A stretch of 64,000 nt of DNA from Methanoregula sp. (GCF_023227875.1 NZ_JALOCH010000006.1:124001-188000), one strand, 5' to 3'; positions 17,270 to 26,510 are shown, numbered from the stretch's first letter. Translations and numbers: made by a program. Notes: generated by a model not told the origin, from the sequence alone.

Positions 17270-18211
17270 TTACCGGATGTAATCGCGGACGGGGGCAAGA
17301 ATCTCGATAAGACCCTCACCACAGGCCTTCTTGAGATCCATCGGGTGAACCTCACTTTTACCATATGCAGCTTCCAGCTCAGCATAGCTGGCAAACACCC
17401 GGTCGCCTCCGAACTTCTCCGGTCTCCTGATGGTTATCTCCGGTAGCCGGGGGAAGACGTGGTGCTGGAAGATCTGGAGAATGGGGTTCTCCGCAATCTC
17501 GGGAGGACAAAATGCTTTCTGGCATTTCTTCCGGATCTCATCTTCTGTGTCAGCCACAGAGATATAATTGCCTTGTGATGAGGACATCTTCTTCCCGTCG
17601 AGCCCGTTTAAGATCGGCGTATGGATGCAGACCGGTGCCTTGTACCCGAAGTGGATCAGGTGCTCGCGGGCGAGCATATGGATCTTCCGCTGGTCGATGC
17701 CACCGACCGCGGCATCGGCGCCCAGAAGAGCGATATCGGCCATCTGCATGATCGGGTACACCATTTGTGAGACCGTCGGGTTGTCCATCTGCCGCCCGAC
17801 CTCGTCCATGCTCCGCGTTGCCCGGTTCAGGGTGATCTCCTGCGCAAGCCGGAGCACCAGCAGCTGGTATTCCCGGTCAAGCTGGAATTCTGATCCCAGG
17901 ACATACTTCACGTTCTTGAGACCAAGCCCCTCGAAGCAGCGCTTGTTGTACTCGGCAAGTTCCCCGACCTTCTCCATGGTCCCTTTCCGGTTCAGGAAGG
18001 CATGGAGATCGGCAAGAAGTACGGTTACCTCAAAACCGGCAGCCTGGAGATCTACCAGTTTGTTGATCGTGACGAGATGGCCGAGATGGATCTCGCCGCT
18101 CGGTTCGTAACCGGCATATACCCGTTTTGTGGGCTGTAAAAGAAGCGCCCGGAGATCGTCATCGGTGACGATTTCGACAGTGTTCCGGGTAACACGCTCG
18201 TATGCGTCCAT
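17270..18211 (-). CDS. tyrS: Tyrosyl-tRNA synthetase
   Basis: Charges tRNA-Tyr. 313 residues, the short archaeal/eukaryotic form without the bacterial C-terminal S4 domain. Class I motifs: HLGH (42-45) in PSGEIHLGHLVTINK and KMSSS in DGKKMSSSQGNYISV. Tyrosine-pocket residues occur in YEPSG and QMADIALLGADAAVGGIDQR. The start is the ATG before DAYERVTRNTVE; further in-frame upstream sequence runs into the next gene's end. It lies 25 bases after the GAPDH stop on the same strand. Confidence 0.95.
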   Translation of the reverse strand: MDAYERVTRNTVEIVTDDDLRALLLQPTKRVYAGYEPSGEIHLGHLVTINKLVDLQAAGFEVTVLLADLHAFLNRKGTMEKVGELAEYNKRCFEGLGLKNVKYVLGSEFQLDREYQLLVLRLAQEITLNRATRSMDEVGRQMDNPTVSQMVYPIMQMADIALLGADAAVGGIDQRKIHMLAREHLIHFGYKAPVCIHTPILNGLDGKKMSSSQGNYISVADTEDEIRKKCQKAFCPPEIAENPILQIFQHHVFPRLPEITIRRPEKFGGDRVFASYAELEAAYGKSEVHPMDLKKACGEGLIEILAPVRDYIR

Positions 18212-18236
18212 CAAAAAATATGGGTGATGCCGGGAG

Positions 18237-19268
18237 TTAATGGTTATTCTGGATAGTTTTGAAATTGAGTGCGGCGTTCGTTGCGGCGATGGATTTGGCT
18301 GCATCCTTTTCGTTGCCCATCATGGCACGGATCGCGTCAACATTCTCGACAACAACATCGGCCTCCTGGTGGATGGCCTGGAAGAAGCAGAGCTCATTCT
18401 TGTTTGCGTAGATTGAATCCTCGAAGATGCAGTTCTCCCAGAGATCGGAACGTGGACGGCCGAGGTCCATGGCAAATTCCTTGAGTTCGGCGGTGCTCTT
18501 GAGACCTGCACTCTTCTTGATGAGCCCGAGGCGGGGGTGCTTGTTAATGAGTTCGAGGACCCGTTCCTGGGAGACAGGTTTTTTCGTAGTCATCTGGATT
18601 GCATGCATGTGCATCATGGTCGTTGGCACGATCATCGCCATCGTGGTGATGGAGATGTGGGGCAGCACGGAGAGAACATCCGGGCCGTGGTGGCTTGGAA
18701 CCGTGACCGGATCGAGAACAATGGCATCGATGGGCCCCTTCTTGATCTCGCCCGGGTCGGACCCGCGGCGGACCATAATGGCGTGGACGTGGGTGACCCC
18801 GAACTCCTTGTCGATCTCATTGATGATCCGGCAGAGACCGGTGGTGTTACAGGAGACCACCCGGACAAACTGCCGCCCGATGGCATCCTTGTAGTTGCAG
18901 GACGAGTTGAAGGAGAACCCGGCCAGTTCGTGCTCCTCGCCACCCTGCCAGAGCGCCTTCTTGCCGAGTTTCTCGTACATCGCCTTGTTCGTGGCCCCGA
19001 CTTTTCCGGGGGTCCCATCCACCACGACATCTGCTGCCTTGCACATGTCCTCAACACTGCCGGCAACCGTCAGGCCGACCTTCTCGAATGCCGCTTTCTT
19101 CGAGATATCAGCGATATACAGCGGGTATCCCCGCTGCTTTGCAACAAAGGCCTCCGCGTTCGGGCGCGTCTTGGAGACACCGATCACTTTCATGTCTTTC
19201 TGAGCAGCCACCGCATCGGCGACGCGTTTGCCGATGGTCCCGTACCCGTTAATGGCAACCTTGATCAT
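18237..19268 (-). CDS. gap: Type II glyceraldehyde-3-phosphate dehydrogenase (archaeal)
   Basis: Phosphorylating NAD(P)-dependent GAPDH, mostly gluconeogenic in methanogens. 343 residues. Rossmann start IKVAINGYGTIGKRVADAVA, catalytic Cys140 in VVSCNTTGLCRII, and the archaeal region VRRGSDPGEIKKGPIDAIV followed by VTVPSHHGPDVLSV. The start was taken at the ATG before IKVAINGYG; an ATG four codons earlier exists. It may share a transcript with tyrS 25 bases downstream. Confidence 0.96.
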   Translation of the reverse strand: MIKVAINGYGTIGKRVADAVAAQKDMKVIGVSKTRPNAEAFVAKQRGYPLYIADISKKAAFEKVGLTVAGSVEDMCKAADVVVDGTPGKVGATNKAMYEKLGKKALWQGGEEHELAGFSFNSSCNYKDAIGRQFVRVVSCNTTGLCRIINEIDKEFGVTHVHAIMVRRGSDPGEIKKGPIDAIVLDPVTVPSHHGPDVLSVLPHISITTMAMIVPTTMMHMHAIQMTTKKPVSQERVLELINKHPRLGLIKKSAGLKSTAELKEFAMDLGRPRSDLWENCIFEDSIYANKNELCFFQAIHQEADVVVENVDAIRAMMGNEKDAAKSIAATNAALNFKTIQNNH

Positions 19269-19385
19269 ACAATCGTACATTGCGCCGGAATGGAAAAAGC
19301 TATGCGAAATGTTTGCATTGCCCGAAAGGTAAAAAATGCAGGATGTGCACCCATGAAAATCATCTCACTCCAAAGAATGGTTGAT

Positions 19386-19402
19386 GGGGGTCGTATAGGT
19401 AC
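19386..19402 (+). repeat. GGGGGTCG-GGTAC element, copy 1
   Basis: Reads GGGGGTCGTATAGGTAC. It matches copy 3 at 19588-19606 except for three bases in the middle (TATA versus CGTG). Confidence 0.5.
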
Positions 19403-19440
19403 ACTTCTCCGGCCCGGATCCTGGGAGGTGATATGATTTT

Positions 19441-19450
19441 ACGTCATAAA
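19441..19450 (+). repeat. ACGTCATAAA repeat, copy 1
   Basis: ACGTCATAAA preceded by TTTT and followed by AT-rich DNA. A second copy is at 19551-19560, also after a T-rich base run. Confidence 0.5.
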
Positions 19451-19493
19451 TTTTTAATCCTGACCTTCAGTCGCGGACTGCAAAAACACAAAT

Positions 19494-19511
19494 GTACCCG
19501 TGCGACCCCCC
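19494..19511 (-). repeat. GGGGGTCG-GGTAC element, copy 2 (inverted)
   Basis: Plus strand GTACCCGTGCGACCCCCC. It pairs with copy 3 as an imperfect inverted repeat separated by about 76 bases. Confidence 0.55.
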
Positions 19512-19550
19512 TCAGCTGTTCTTGATCTTGAGCTAAAAGGTATAAATTTC

Positions 19551-19560
19551 ACGTCATAAA
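19551..19560 (+). repeat. ACGTCATAAA repeat, copy 2
   Basis: Identical ten bases to copy 1, spaced 110 bases away, lying between the arms of the inverted repeat. Confidence 0.5.
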
Positions 19561-19587
19561 ATGTAAACTGGCGTGATGTTGAAGGGT

Positions 19588-19606
19588 GGGGGGGTCGCGT
19601 GGGTAC
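19588..19606 (+). repeat. GGGGGTCG-GGTAC element, copy 3
   Basis: Reads GGGGGGGTCGCGTGGGTAC; complementary to copy 2 except at the middle GT/CG pair. Confidence 0.55.
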
Positions 19607-19891
19607 AGAAAAATTTTCCCGTGCGATGGGATACAGCACCACCCATCTCGGATTTTTCCGGTGAACTTCTTCGCGGGAACACGGAAGATTACCCTAAAAT
19701 ACACGAAACAATCCCGCTTTTTTAACCGGCAAAATCCGGTGGTTTGATCCTTACGCGGGAATTATTCCCTGGCTTTTCCCATGGAACGCAACAACGGTGG
19801 GTTAACCATTCGGGTAATTTTCATGGTTCAGGTATGAACCTTCGTTCATGTGCGTTTCTCCAGAACAGAAAAAGAAAAAATTTGCATGGAC

Positions 19892-20383
19892 TCAGATGAA
19901 TAGCGCCTGGTACTTGACAACTTCCGTGCTGTCCTTTGCCGAGGCGTAGAGTTCGAGCGGCTCCCTGTTCACCTCAAGGAACCGGATCCCCCAGTTCACT
20001 TTCGAGAGCAGCTCGCCCGCCCGCTCCTGTTCGCCCATGATATAAAGTGCCGCTGCAACCGCTTCAACCGAGGTAAGTTTGCAGGGCTTGCCGAAATTGA
20101 CGGGATTTGCGGCCATCAGGAAGGGGAGCGCCCTGCGTATCCGCCACGAGCTGATCGCACCGGTGTCGAGCACCTCCCACGAGCAGTCCAGTACGGTAAG
20201 GGATTTCACGTACCGGTCTGCGGGAGAGAGTGCCTGCTCGGCCGTGGGATCAAGAATAAGGGTATTGCGCGGGATCTGTGACAGGATCTTGAAAATTTTG
20301 AGAAAACCGGCCCGCTCAAGCTTCTTGACCGTACATTTACAGGGATCGCAGCTGTTGTCCCGAAAGGCGTACAGGGGGATCAT
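19892..20383 (-). CDS. tsr3: Tsr3-type rRNA aminocarboxypropyltransferase (DUF367)
   Basis: 163 residues. Tsr3 transfers the aminocarboxypropyl group of SAM to a hypermodified pseudouridine position in small-subunit rRNA. Motifs: NTLILDPTAEQALSPADR, VLDCSWEVLDTG, then RALPFLMAANPVNFGKPCKL and SVEAVAAALYIMG, all typical for the family. The N-terminal Cys-containing segment (DNSCDPCKCTVKKLERAG) is the usual RLI-like part. It is divergent from the fusion gene at 20414, with only 30 bases between the start codons. Confidence 0.93.
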   Translation of the reverse strand: MIPLYAFRDNSCDPCKCTVKKLERAGFLKIFKILSQIPRNTLILDPTAEQALSPADRYVKSLTVLDCSWEVLDTGAISSWRIRRALPFLMAANPVNFGKPCKLTSVEAVAAALYIMGEQERAGELLSKVNWGIRFLEVNREPLELYASAKDSTEVVKYQALFI

Positions 20384-20413
20384 TGATCATCTGTGCGTGC
20401 ACACACTAAAATA

Positions 20414-21271
20414 ATGTACGTGCTGTGCAGCCCTTGTATACTCAACCCGGCCCTCCGGGCGGAGGGCATTACCAGACCCTCGGATCTCGATGCATTTGAC
20501 CGCACGAAAGCCCGGTGCAAGGCGTTCGGGATCGAAATGGTCCCCCTGCCGTGCCCTGAGACGCTCTTCCTGGGACCCACCCGGAAGCCGGGCATGTTCC
20601 TTGAACGGCTGGACACCCCGGCATTCTCCCGGCTGCTGGAGACCCTGGAAGATGCGGTATGCAAGGTTATCTCTGAACGGGGACCTCCGCTCTGCATGAT
20701 CGGGGTCAATTCTTCACCAACGTGCGGTGTCACAACAACATATTACGGGAGCCGGGGGGACGAATCTCCCAAACGGCCAGGACGGGGAGTGTTTCTCTCA
20801 CGCTTCCCCCGGGTCCCTGCAATGGATACGATCACGTTCTCCCGGTACAGAGTGTACCTTGCAGCACCACTCTTCTCTGAGGCGGAACGCTCCTATAACT
20901 CCCTCCTTGCAGGACTCATGAGGAAGAACCTGTTTGAGGTCTACCTGCCGCAGGATGCCGGTGACGATTCAGCGGTCAGAGGGAAAAGCGAGCACAAACG
21001 GCTCTTCTCGAAGAACAAAAAGGTCCTTGAACAGGCAGATATCGTTGTCTCAATCATTGATGGTGCCGATGCTGATTCCGGCACGGCCTGGGAGATGGGA
21101 TATGCCTATGCGCTGGGTAAACCGGTTTTTTCTCTTCGGACCGATTTCCGCTGCGTGGGAACCTCAGAGAAGGTCAACCTGATGCTCGAACAATCTTCAA
21201 GGGTCGTCACTTCCACAGACGACCTGATTGACGCCATGGGATCCCCGTTGTTACTGCAACATGATCGATAA
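20414..21271 (+). CDS. Fusion: DUF523/TudS-like domain plus nucleoside 2-deoxyribosyltransferase-like domain
   Basis: 285 residues with two parts. Residues 1-135 contain YVLCSPCILNPALRAEG and CMIGVNSSPTCGVTTTYYG, which correspond to the SACLxG and SPSCG cysteine motifs of DUF523; some members (TudS) are Fe-S thiouracil desulfurases. Residues 145-280 start YRVYLAAPLFSEAERSYN and include DIVVSIIDGADADSGTAWEM followed by GYAYALGKPV, matching the nucleoside 2-deoxyribosyltransferase fold with its Glu/Asp-containing active site. The ATG at 20414 was preferred over a GTG at 20393. Both parts deal with bases or nucleosides in known relatives, so a salvage or base-clearing role is plausible but unproven. 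Confidence 0.75.
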   Translation: MYVLCSPCILNPALRAEGITRPSDLDAFDRTKARCKAFGIEMVPLPCPETLFLGPTRKPGMFLERLDTPAFSRLLETLEDAVCKVISERGPPLCMIGVNSSPTCGVTTTYYGSRGDESPKRPGRGVFLSRFPRVPAMDTITFSRYRVYLAAPLFSEAERSYNSLLAGLMRKNLFEVYLPQDAGDDSAVRGKSEHKRLFSKNKKVLEQADIVVSIIDGADADSGTAWEMGYAYALGKPVFSLRTDFRCVGTSEKVNLMLEQSSRVVTSTDDLIDAMGSPLLLQHDR

Positions 21272-21360
21272 TGATGGTTGAAAAGAAGACCTGAAAAATC
21301 CTCGGAAACGCTGAAGCGATAAACTATATTGGACGTGTTACGCAATAGTACTGAGTTGCT

Positions 21361-22893
21361 ATGGCGAAAAAGCGCGAGGGCCGGAAAGACCGGAAGAATA
21401 CAACCGGGGTGGTTGTCTGTGATTTGGATGGGGACTATACCAGCCCTGTCCTCTCCTGTAAGGACATCACACCCGCCCATGTGAAGTCCATGGTCATGAA
21501 CAGCCGGTATGTGCAGATCCTCCTCTCTCTCACGCTTATCGGCGCTATCCTGCGTTTTTTCAACCTGGGATTCAATTCTCTCTGGCTTGACGAGGCCTCG
21601 ACATACACCTTTGCAAAGATGTCGATCCCTGAGATCTGGCAGGCAACCGCAGCCGGGGAGTTCAACCCCCCGCTCTTCTACTGGATTGAGCACATCATGC
21701 TCTTCTTCGGGAATAACGAGGTCATTTTAAGATTCGTCCCGGCCCTTTTTGGCGTTCTGACCATCCCCCTCGTATATTATGTGGGAAAGGAGTTCGCTGA
21801 CAGGAATGTGGGGATTATTGCTGCAGCGATCTGCACGTTCTCACCATTTCTTATCCAGTACTCCCAGGAGGCAAGGGCATACTCCATGGGGCTTTTCTTT
21901 ATCGCGTTTGCCATGGTCTTTTTCTTAAAAGCGATCAAGAGCGATAACCTGACCCACTGGATCCTCTTTGGTCTCATGTCCGCCCTCGCATTCTGGTCTC
22001 ATTTCTATACGCTCGTGATCATCGGGACCCTGTTCCTGTATGCCCTTGCCGTTAAAATCCCTGAGGTCATGAAAGATATCAGGGCATTCAAACCAATTGT
22101 CGGGGCGGGAGCGGTGTTTGCCATCGTCTGCCTGCCGCTGCTCCTTGCCACGATCCAGCTCTTTGCAAAAAGGACTGCCGGAGGTCCGACGTTCGGGATC
22201 CAGGGACTGGGCATCATCCCCGAAACATTCTGGCAGTTATCCGGGTTTTCAATATGGGTAATGTACCTGTTCCTGTTCCTGTTTGTGATTGGGATTGTCC
22301 AGGCATTTCTCCTTGACAGGAACAAGGGAATCCTTCTCGTTGTCCTGATGTTCCTCCCCTTTGTGATCAGCTGGTTCCTCTCGTACCGGATCCCGATGGT
22401 GCCCCGGTATCTCATTATCCTTGCCCCGGTATTTTTTATCGGGATCGCTCTTGCCTACAAACCCGTTTATTCCTTTATTAACAACCGCGGGGTTGTGTAC
22501 GGGTTCATGGCTGTGCTGGTCCTGCTCAGTGTCGCCACGCCGTTTTATATGAGTTATTATTCGGGATACTCCAAGGAGGACTGGCGGGGTTTTTCAGGGC
22601 AGATCAACCAGATCACCCGGCCGGGAGATTTCATTGTCCTCGTTCCCGGATATATGGCCCAGCCGTTTGACTATTATTACTCCAATTCTTCCGGGCAGAC
22701 ATTTGAATATGGGGCATCAACGGCAGACCAGCTGGCAGCGATTGCATCATCCGGGGCCAACAATACCGTTTATTACGTGGTTACCGCCGATATCAGCTCG
22801 GCAGACCCTTCCGGCAATGCAGTCAAATGGCTTGAAGAACACACAAAAGGGGTAGAAACAACCCCCGGCATTTACCTGTTCACATCGGGCTAA
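21361..22893 (+). CDS. GT-C family (GT39/ArnT-like) membrane glycosyltransferase
   Basis: 510 residues. After a basic cytosolic N-terminus, the first membrane helix ends in LRFFNLGFNSLWLDEASTYT, holding the acidic pair (DE) of GT-C enzymes that use polyprenyl-phosphate sugars. About ten more hydrophobic segments follow, and an extracytosolic C-terminal domain (from about residue 400) ends the protein. It probably transfers a sugar to a protein or lipid outside the cell. The GT2-GtrA gene follows 19 bases later and could make the lipid-linked donor. Substrates are unknown. Confidence 0.85.
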   Translation: MAKKREGRKDRKNTTGVVVCDLDGDYTSPVLSCKDITPAHVKSMVMNSRYVQILLSLTLIGAILRFFNLGFNSLWLDEASTYTFAKMSIPEIWQATAAGEFNPPLFYWIEHIMLFFGNNEVILRFVPALFGVLTIPLVYYVGKEFADRNVGIIAAAICTFSPFLIQYSQEARAYSMGLFFIAFAMVFFLKAIKSDNLTHWILFGLMSALAFWSHFYTLVIIGTLFLYALAVKIPEVMKDIRAFKPIVGAGAVFAIVCLPLLLATIQLFAKRTAGGPTFGIQGLGIIPETFWQLSGFSIWVMYLFLFLFVIGIVQAFLLDRNKGILLVVLMFLPFVISWFLSYRIPMVPRYLIILAPVFFIGIALAYKPVYSFINNRGVVYGFMAVLVLLSVATPFYMSYYSGYSKEDWRGFSGQINQITRPGDFIVLVPGYMAQPFDYYYSNSSGQTFEYGASTADQLAAIASSGANNTVYYVVTADISSADPSGNAVKWLEEHTKGVETTPGIYLFTSG

Positions 22894-22912
22894 AGGAAAT
22901 CCCTCATCCATC

Positions 22913-24049
22913 ATGTACGACCTGACGGTTATCATTCCCACGTTCAAAGAAGAGGCGAATATCCGGAATATTATCACTGAAGTGGACGCGGTTTTTCAGA
23001 AGAACACCCTGAACGGAGAAATTCTTGTCGTGGATGACGACTCGCCGGATAATACGATTGTCATCGTCAACGAACTGAAAAAGACGATGGCGAACGTCGA
23101 CCTGTTGGTACGGACAACGGATCACGGGCTCTCGCAATCCGTTGCTGACGGATTTCTCCATGCGTCCTCAGATGTTTTTGTTGTCATTGATGCGGATATG
23201 TCCCATCCCCCGGCTCTGATCCCGAAGATGTACGAAGAGATCAGGGCAGGTTGCGATGTCGTCATTGGAAGCCGGTACATGGAGGGTGGCGGGATAAAAA
23301 AATGGCCCCTGAAACGAAGGATAATATCCTTAGGGGCAACGTTCCTGGGCCGGCTCCTCTTCCCCGACATCACCGACCCGGTGAGCGGCTTCTTCGCCGT
23401 CAGGAGGAGTGTTGTGGCAGAGGCGAAACTCAAGCCCCGGGGATACAAGATCCTCCTTGAAGTGCTGGGGAAGGGCACGTGGGAGAATGACAAGGAGATA
23501 CCGTTCGAGTTCAGTGACCGGGAGATCGGGACAAGCAAGCTGAAGATCAGGACGATCATCGAGTATGCCGAGCAGGTTGCCGACATCACCCTGTACTCAT
23601 TCACCCATCACCAGAGCGCTGCCTGGCGGGAATGGAAGAAAGTGTTCAAGTTCGGCATTGTGGGGATTTCCGGCATTATTGTGAATCTTGGAATCCTGTT
23701 TCTCCTTGTTGAATATACCTGTCTTAACGAATATACTGACAATTTTATTGCAATTGCTATTGCAGGTGCTGTTGCAATAGAAATTTCTATCCTGAATAAT
23801 TTTATCTGGAATGATCTCTGGACGTTCCATTCTCAGGAGAACAGGAAATATTCCAGCAGGTGGCACCGCCTGGTTGCATTCAATATCGTTTCAGCCGGAG
23901 GTGCTGCAATCAACTGGGGGGTTTTACTGATACTGACTGGCAGTTTTGGATTCTATTATATGGCCGCCCAGTTTATCGGGACACTCATCGGGTTTATCTG
24001 GAATTTTACAGTAAACCGCCGGTTCACGTGGGGAAGGACCAGCGAATAA
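22913..24049 (+). CDS. Polyprenol-phosphate glycosyltransferase fused to GtrA-like domain
   Basis: 378 residues. Residues 1-230 are a GT2 glycosyltransferase of the dolichol-phosphate mannose synthase type: TVIIPTFKEEANIRNII, VDDDSPDNT, and the metal-binding DAD in VIDADMSHPP; GSRYMEGGGIKKWP is also typical. From residue 245 there are four hydrophobic segments of GtrA type (FGIVGISGIIVNLGILFLLV, then FIGTLIGFIWNFTVNRRFTW). The enzyme would build a sugar on a lipid carrier, and the GtrA part may help its transfer across the membrane. It lies between two large membrane genes in one direction. Confidence 0.9.
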   Translation: MYDLTVIIPTFKEEANIRNIITEVDAVFQKNTLNGEILVVDDDSPDNTIVIVNELKKTMANVDLLVRTTDHGLSQSVADGFLHASSDVFVVIDADMSHPPALIPKMYEEIRAGCDVVIGSRYMEGGGIKKWPLKRRIISLGATFLGRLLFPDITDPVSGFFAVRRSVVAEAKLKPRGYKILLEVLGKGTWENDKEIPFEFSDREIGTSKLKIRTIIEYAEQVADITLYSFTHHQSAAWREWKKVFKFGIVGISGIIVNLGILFLLVEYTCLNEYTDNFIAIAIAGAVAIEISILNNFIWNDLWTFHSQENRKYSSRWHRLVAFNIVSAGGAAINWGVLLILTGSFGFYYMAAQFIGTLIGFIWNFTVNRRFTWGRTSE

Positions 24050-24057
24050 CCTGTAGA

Positions 24058-24070
24058 AATATATTTTTAC
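24058..24070 (+). promoter_or_regulatory. Candidate TATA box for the YfhO-like gene
   Basis: AATATATTTTTAC centred about 29 bases before the ATG at 24093. That spacing predicts a very short or absent 5' leader, a common archaeal arrangement. Confidence 0.45.
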
Positions 24071-24092
24071 TAACCTCTTCAACGAATATTCG

Positions 24093-26384
24093 ATGGATCT
24101 CATCGGATCGATAAAAAAAAGGACAAATGATCTCACACACTCTCATTTGATCTATTATGTATTTCCCGTTCTGCTGATCGCAATCCTCTATTATTCGGTA
24201 TTCAGTTCACCATCGGCATATATTGGCGAATGGCACGATATCATCTCCAACTCCCTGCAGTATACGCAGTTTGAGACAAATCTGTTCTCGCAGTGGAACA
24301 ACCTCTGGTCCGGCGGGTTCCCCACCACGGCAAGCCCCGGATCCGACAAATACTATATCCTCACGTTCCCTTTCTACCTCGTCTTTCACGACCTGACCAT
24401 CGTGAACATCGTTATCCTGCTCCATATCCTGATAGCGTATTTTGCCTTCTTCAAGCTCGGTTCACTGGTCTGTAAAAATTACGATCTCCTGACAATCTTC
24501 TCCCTGATCTTTGCGTTTTCCGGTATGATCCTTGCGAGGATCGATACCGGTCATCACCTCATCCTTTACGGGCTGGTCTGGATCCCTCTCCTGTTTTATT
24601 TCTTCCTGAAGATCATGGTGTTCGACCGCCCCACGATCCTGAATGTGATCGGGCTCTCGGTCGTCTCCATGCTGGTTTATTTTACCGGGAACATCTACCA
24701 CTTCGTCTTTGCCTATCTCATCATCCTTGTCTTTTTCCTCTATTACGTTGTGCAGGGAAAAGTCTCCCGGAAAATTCTGGTATTTTTATTTCTGTCAGTT
24801 TTATTGACAACGCTCCTTGCTGCGATAAAAGCAGTTCCGGACCTGATTGTATCGAATTCTCTTGTCAGGATCGATCCGATCAATCCATTTGAGGGAGGTG
24901 GGTCCATTGGTACTGACCTGGCGGCCTTTATTTTCGGGACGGCAACCTCTCCCAGATTCTCTGTTGAGGAAACCTGTATCCTCATTGGAGTACTTCCCCT
25001 CCTCCTGATGATTCTTGCCTGGGTATATGGTAAAAGGGAGATTGCGATACCCTCTTTTTTTGCAATGCTCTTCGCCATGATTTGGTCAGACGGGGGAAAT
25101 AACCTGCTCTCGTTTATTCACCTGTTCCCGATTGTCAGTGGATTCAGGGTCCCCGGACGGATTTTCGGTGCATTGTTGCCCATTGTGCTCCTGATGGCGC
25201 TCTATGGAGCCTGGATTGTTTTCAATAAATTGAAATCCGGCGAATCGTTCCTCTTGTCCCAGGACCAGCGACGATCTGTTCGGATCGGTGTCGGTCTCGT
25301 GGCCCTCGTCTTTTTCTGTGAACTGCCCTATTTCAGCCTCCCCTCGTCCGAGTCCATCATCTCCGTCATTCTTATTGGTGCCTTTATCCTCCTCCTCTAT
25401 CTCCAGAAAGCGACAATTAAGAATCTCCTGTATTTTTTTATCTTCGCACTTGCCCTGAATCTCCTTATTCTTGTCATGCTGAATGCGGCAACAATTACCG
25501 ATGACGTAATCAAGCTCCTCATTATCGGGGGTCTCCTCTTCGCCTTTTTTTTCATCACCAGGAGAAAATACCAGAAAAATCCCCGTTGCCATGCATTCTA
25601 TTGCCTTCTTGTACTCGGGATTTTTGTGATGATGGCCGGTTCAATCTCCTTCGTGAACACATACACCCCCCCGTTTGATAACAGTCCGGCAATTGACGTA
25701 ATATCGGCAATCAATAAATCCGGGTCAGAAAATCCCCAGGTATGGGTTTATGAGAACGGCTGGGCGTTTCAGCACATGGATTTCACCTATTGGGATGTCA
25801 TGAATGGTCTTCATCCTGCAAGCCTGTATCTCCCGTACTACCTCGATACGGCAATCCCGGTTGCCATTGGCATCGGAAACGTGACATATTACACATCTGA
25901 TTATCTGGTTGATACCGCGTATCTTGAGAACGGAAACGAGAATCTTCCCGAAGTGACATTCAAGGTCAATAATATCTCAGTATTCAAGCCGGATCATGTT
26001 CTGCCGAATGCATTTGTTGTCAGGAATGAACAGCTGATTCCTGCCACGATTGAAAAATTCACTCCTGATGAAGTGACACTTTCCGGGCAGTTCCGGACCG
26101 GGGATGTTGCAGGTCTGAAGACCTCCTATTACCCGGGATGGATGATGAACGGGCAGGACACATCGAATAGCGGAAATCTGGTCAGTGTACGGATACCTTC
26201 GGAGACATCATCAGTCACCTTCAGATACGATCCTCTCGATGTAAAATTCGGTGCGCTTTTAAGTGGAATTGGACTCCTTCTTGTAATTGTGATTATCATG
26301 AAGCGCAGGAACATTGAACTTTATCTTGATAAGACCGGCAGGACACCTGTTCAGGATTCGGAGAGAAAAAAGAAGAAACGATAA
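24093..26384 (+). CDS. Large YfhO-like membrane protein, probable glycosyltransferase
   Basis: 763 residues with about twelve hydrophobic helices and an extracytosolic domain from about residue 515 to 705. The first outer loop has a charged stretch (GEWHDIISNSLQYTQFETN), and segments such as YGLVWIPLLFYFFLKIM and FIHLFPIVSGFRVPGRIFGA recall YfhO/GT-C-like proteins. A single helix and lysine-rich tail (SERKKKKR) close the protein. It follows the GT2-GtrA gene by 43 bases, suggesting one envelope glycosylation group, though a separate promoter is possible. Family relation is judged by eye; function is inferred. Confidence 0.65.
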   Translation: MDLIGSIKKRTNDLTHSHLIYYVFPVLLIAILYYSVFSSPSAYIGEWHDIISNSLQYTQFETNLFSQWNNLWSGGFPTTASPGSDKYYILTFPFYLVFHDLTIVNIVILLHILIAYFAFFKLGSLVCKNYDLLTIFSLIFAFSGMILARIDTGHHLILYGLVWIPLLFYFFLKIMVFDRPTILNVIGLSVVSMLVYFTGNIYHFVFAYLIILVFFLYYVVQGKVSRKILVFLFLSVLLTTLLAAIKAVPDLIVSNSLVRIDPINPFEGGGSIGTDLAAFIFGTATSPRFSVEETCILIGVLPLLLMILAWVYGKREIAIPSFFAMLFAMIWSDGGNNLLSFIHLFPIVSGFRVPGRIFGALLPIVLLMALYGAWIVFNKLKSGESFLLSQDQRRSVRIGVGLVALVFFCELPYFSLPSSESIISVILIGAFILLLYLQKATIKNLLYFFIFALALNLLILVMLNAATITDDVIKLLIIGGLLFAFFFITRRKYQKNPRCHAFYCLLVLGIFVMMAGSISFVNTYTPPFDNSPAIDVISAINKSGSENPQVWVYENGWAFQHMDFTYWDVMNGLHPASLYLPYYLDTAIPVAIGIGNVTYYTSDYLVDTAYLENGNENLPEVTFKVNNISVFKPDHVLPNAFVVRNEQLIPATIEKFTPDEVTLSGQFRTGDVAGLKTSYYPGWMMNGQDTSNSGNLVSVRIPSETSSVTFRYDPLDVKFGALLSGIGLLLVIVIIMKRRNIELYLDKTGRTPVQDSERKKKKR

Positions 26385-26391
26385 TCAAGAA

Positions 26392-26407
26392 CGGGACGTC
26401 CCGGTTT
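26392..26407 (+). terminator. GC palindrome with short T-run after membrane gene
   Basis: CGGGACGTCCCG is a perfect 12-base palindrome followed by GTTTTG, eight bases after the stop codon. It could help end the glycosylation transcript; evidence is modest. Confidence 0.35.
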
Positions 26408-26510
26408 TGAGGGGAGCACGCGACCATTTCCCGATTCCGAATCATTTTTCCTGACATGGGTCTGCTGTTAAAAAATCCTCATATTCTCAGCCAACCAACT
26501 ATCAGGTATC

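Larger units (their letters stand above)
19269..19891. other. Intergenic stretch with repeat elements, no gene seen
   Basis: About 620 bases between gap and tsr3, both read leftward. Short frames here lack convincing protein character. It holds three copies of a GGGGGTCG...GGTAC element (two forward, one inverted), two copies of ACGTCATAAA exactly 110 bases apart, and AT-rich spacer. From 19610 to 19890 nothing else is recognised apart from possible promoter sequence. Confidence 0.6.

Noticed and set aside
19454..19642. A 62-codon frame over the repeat elements
   Set aside because: Its sequence is made of the repeat arms themselves and has no protein character.
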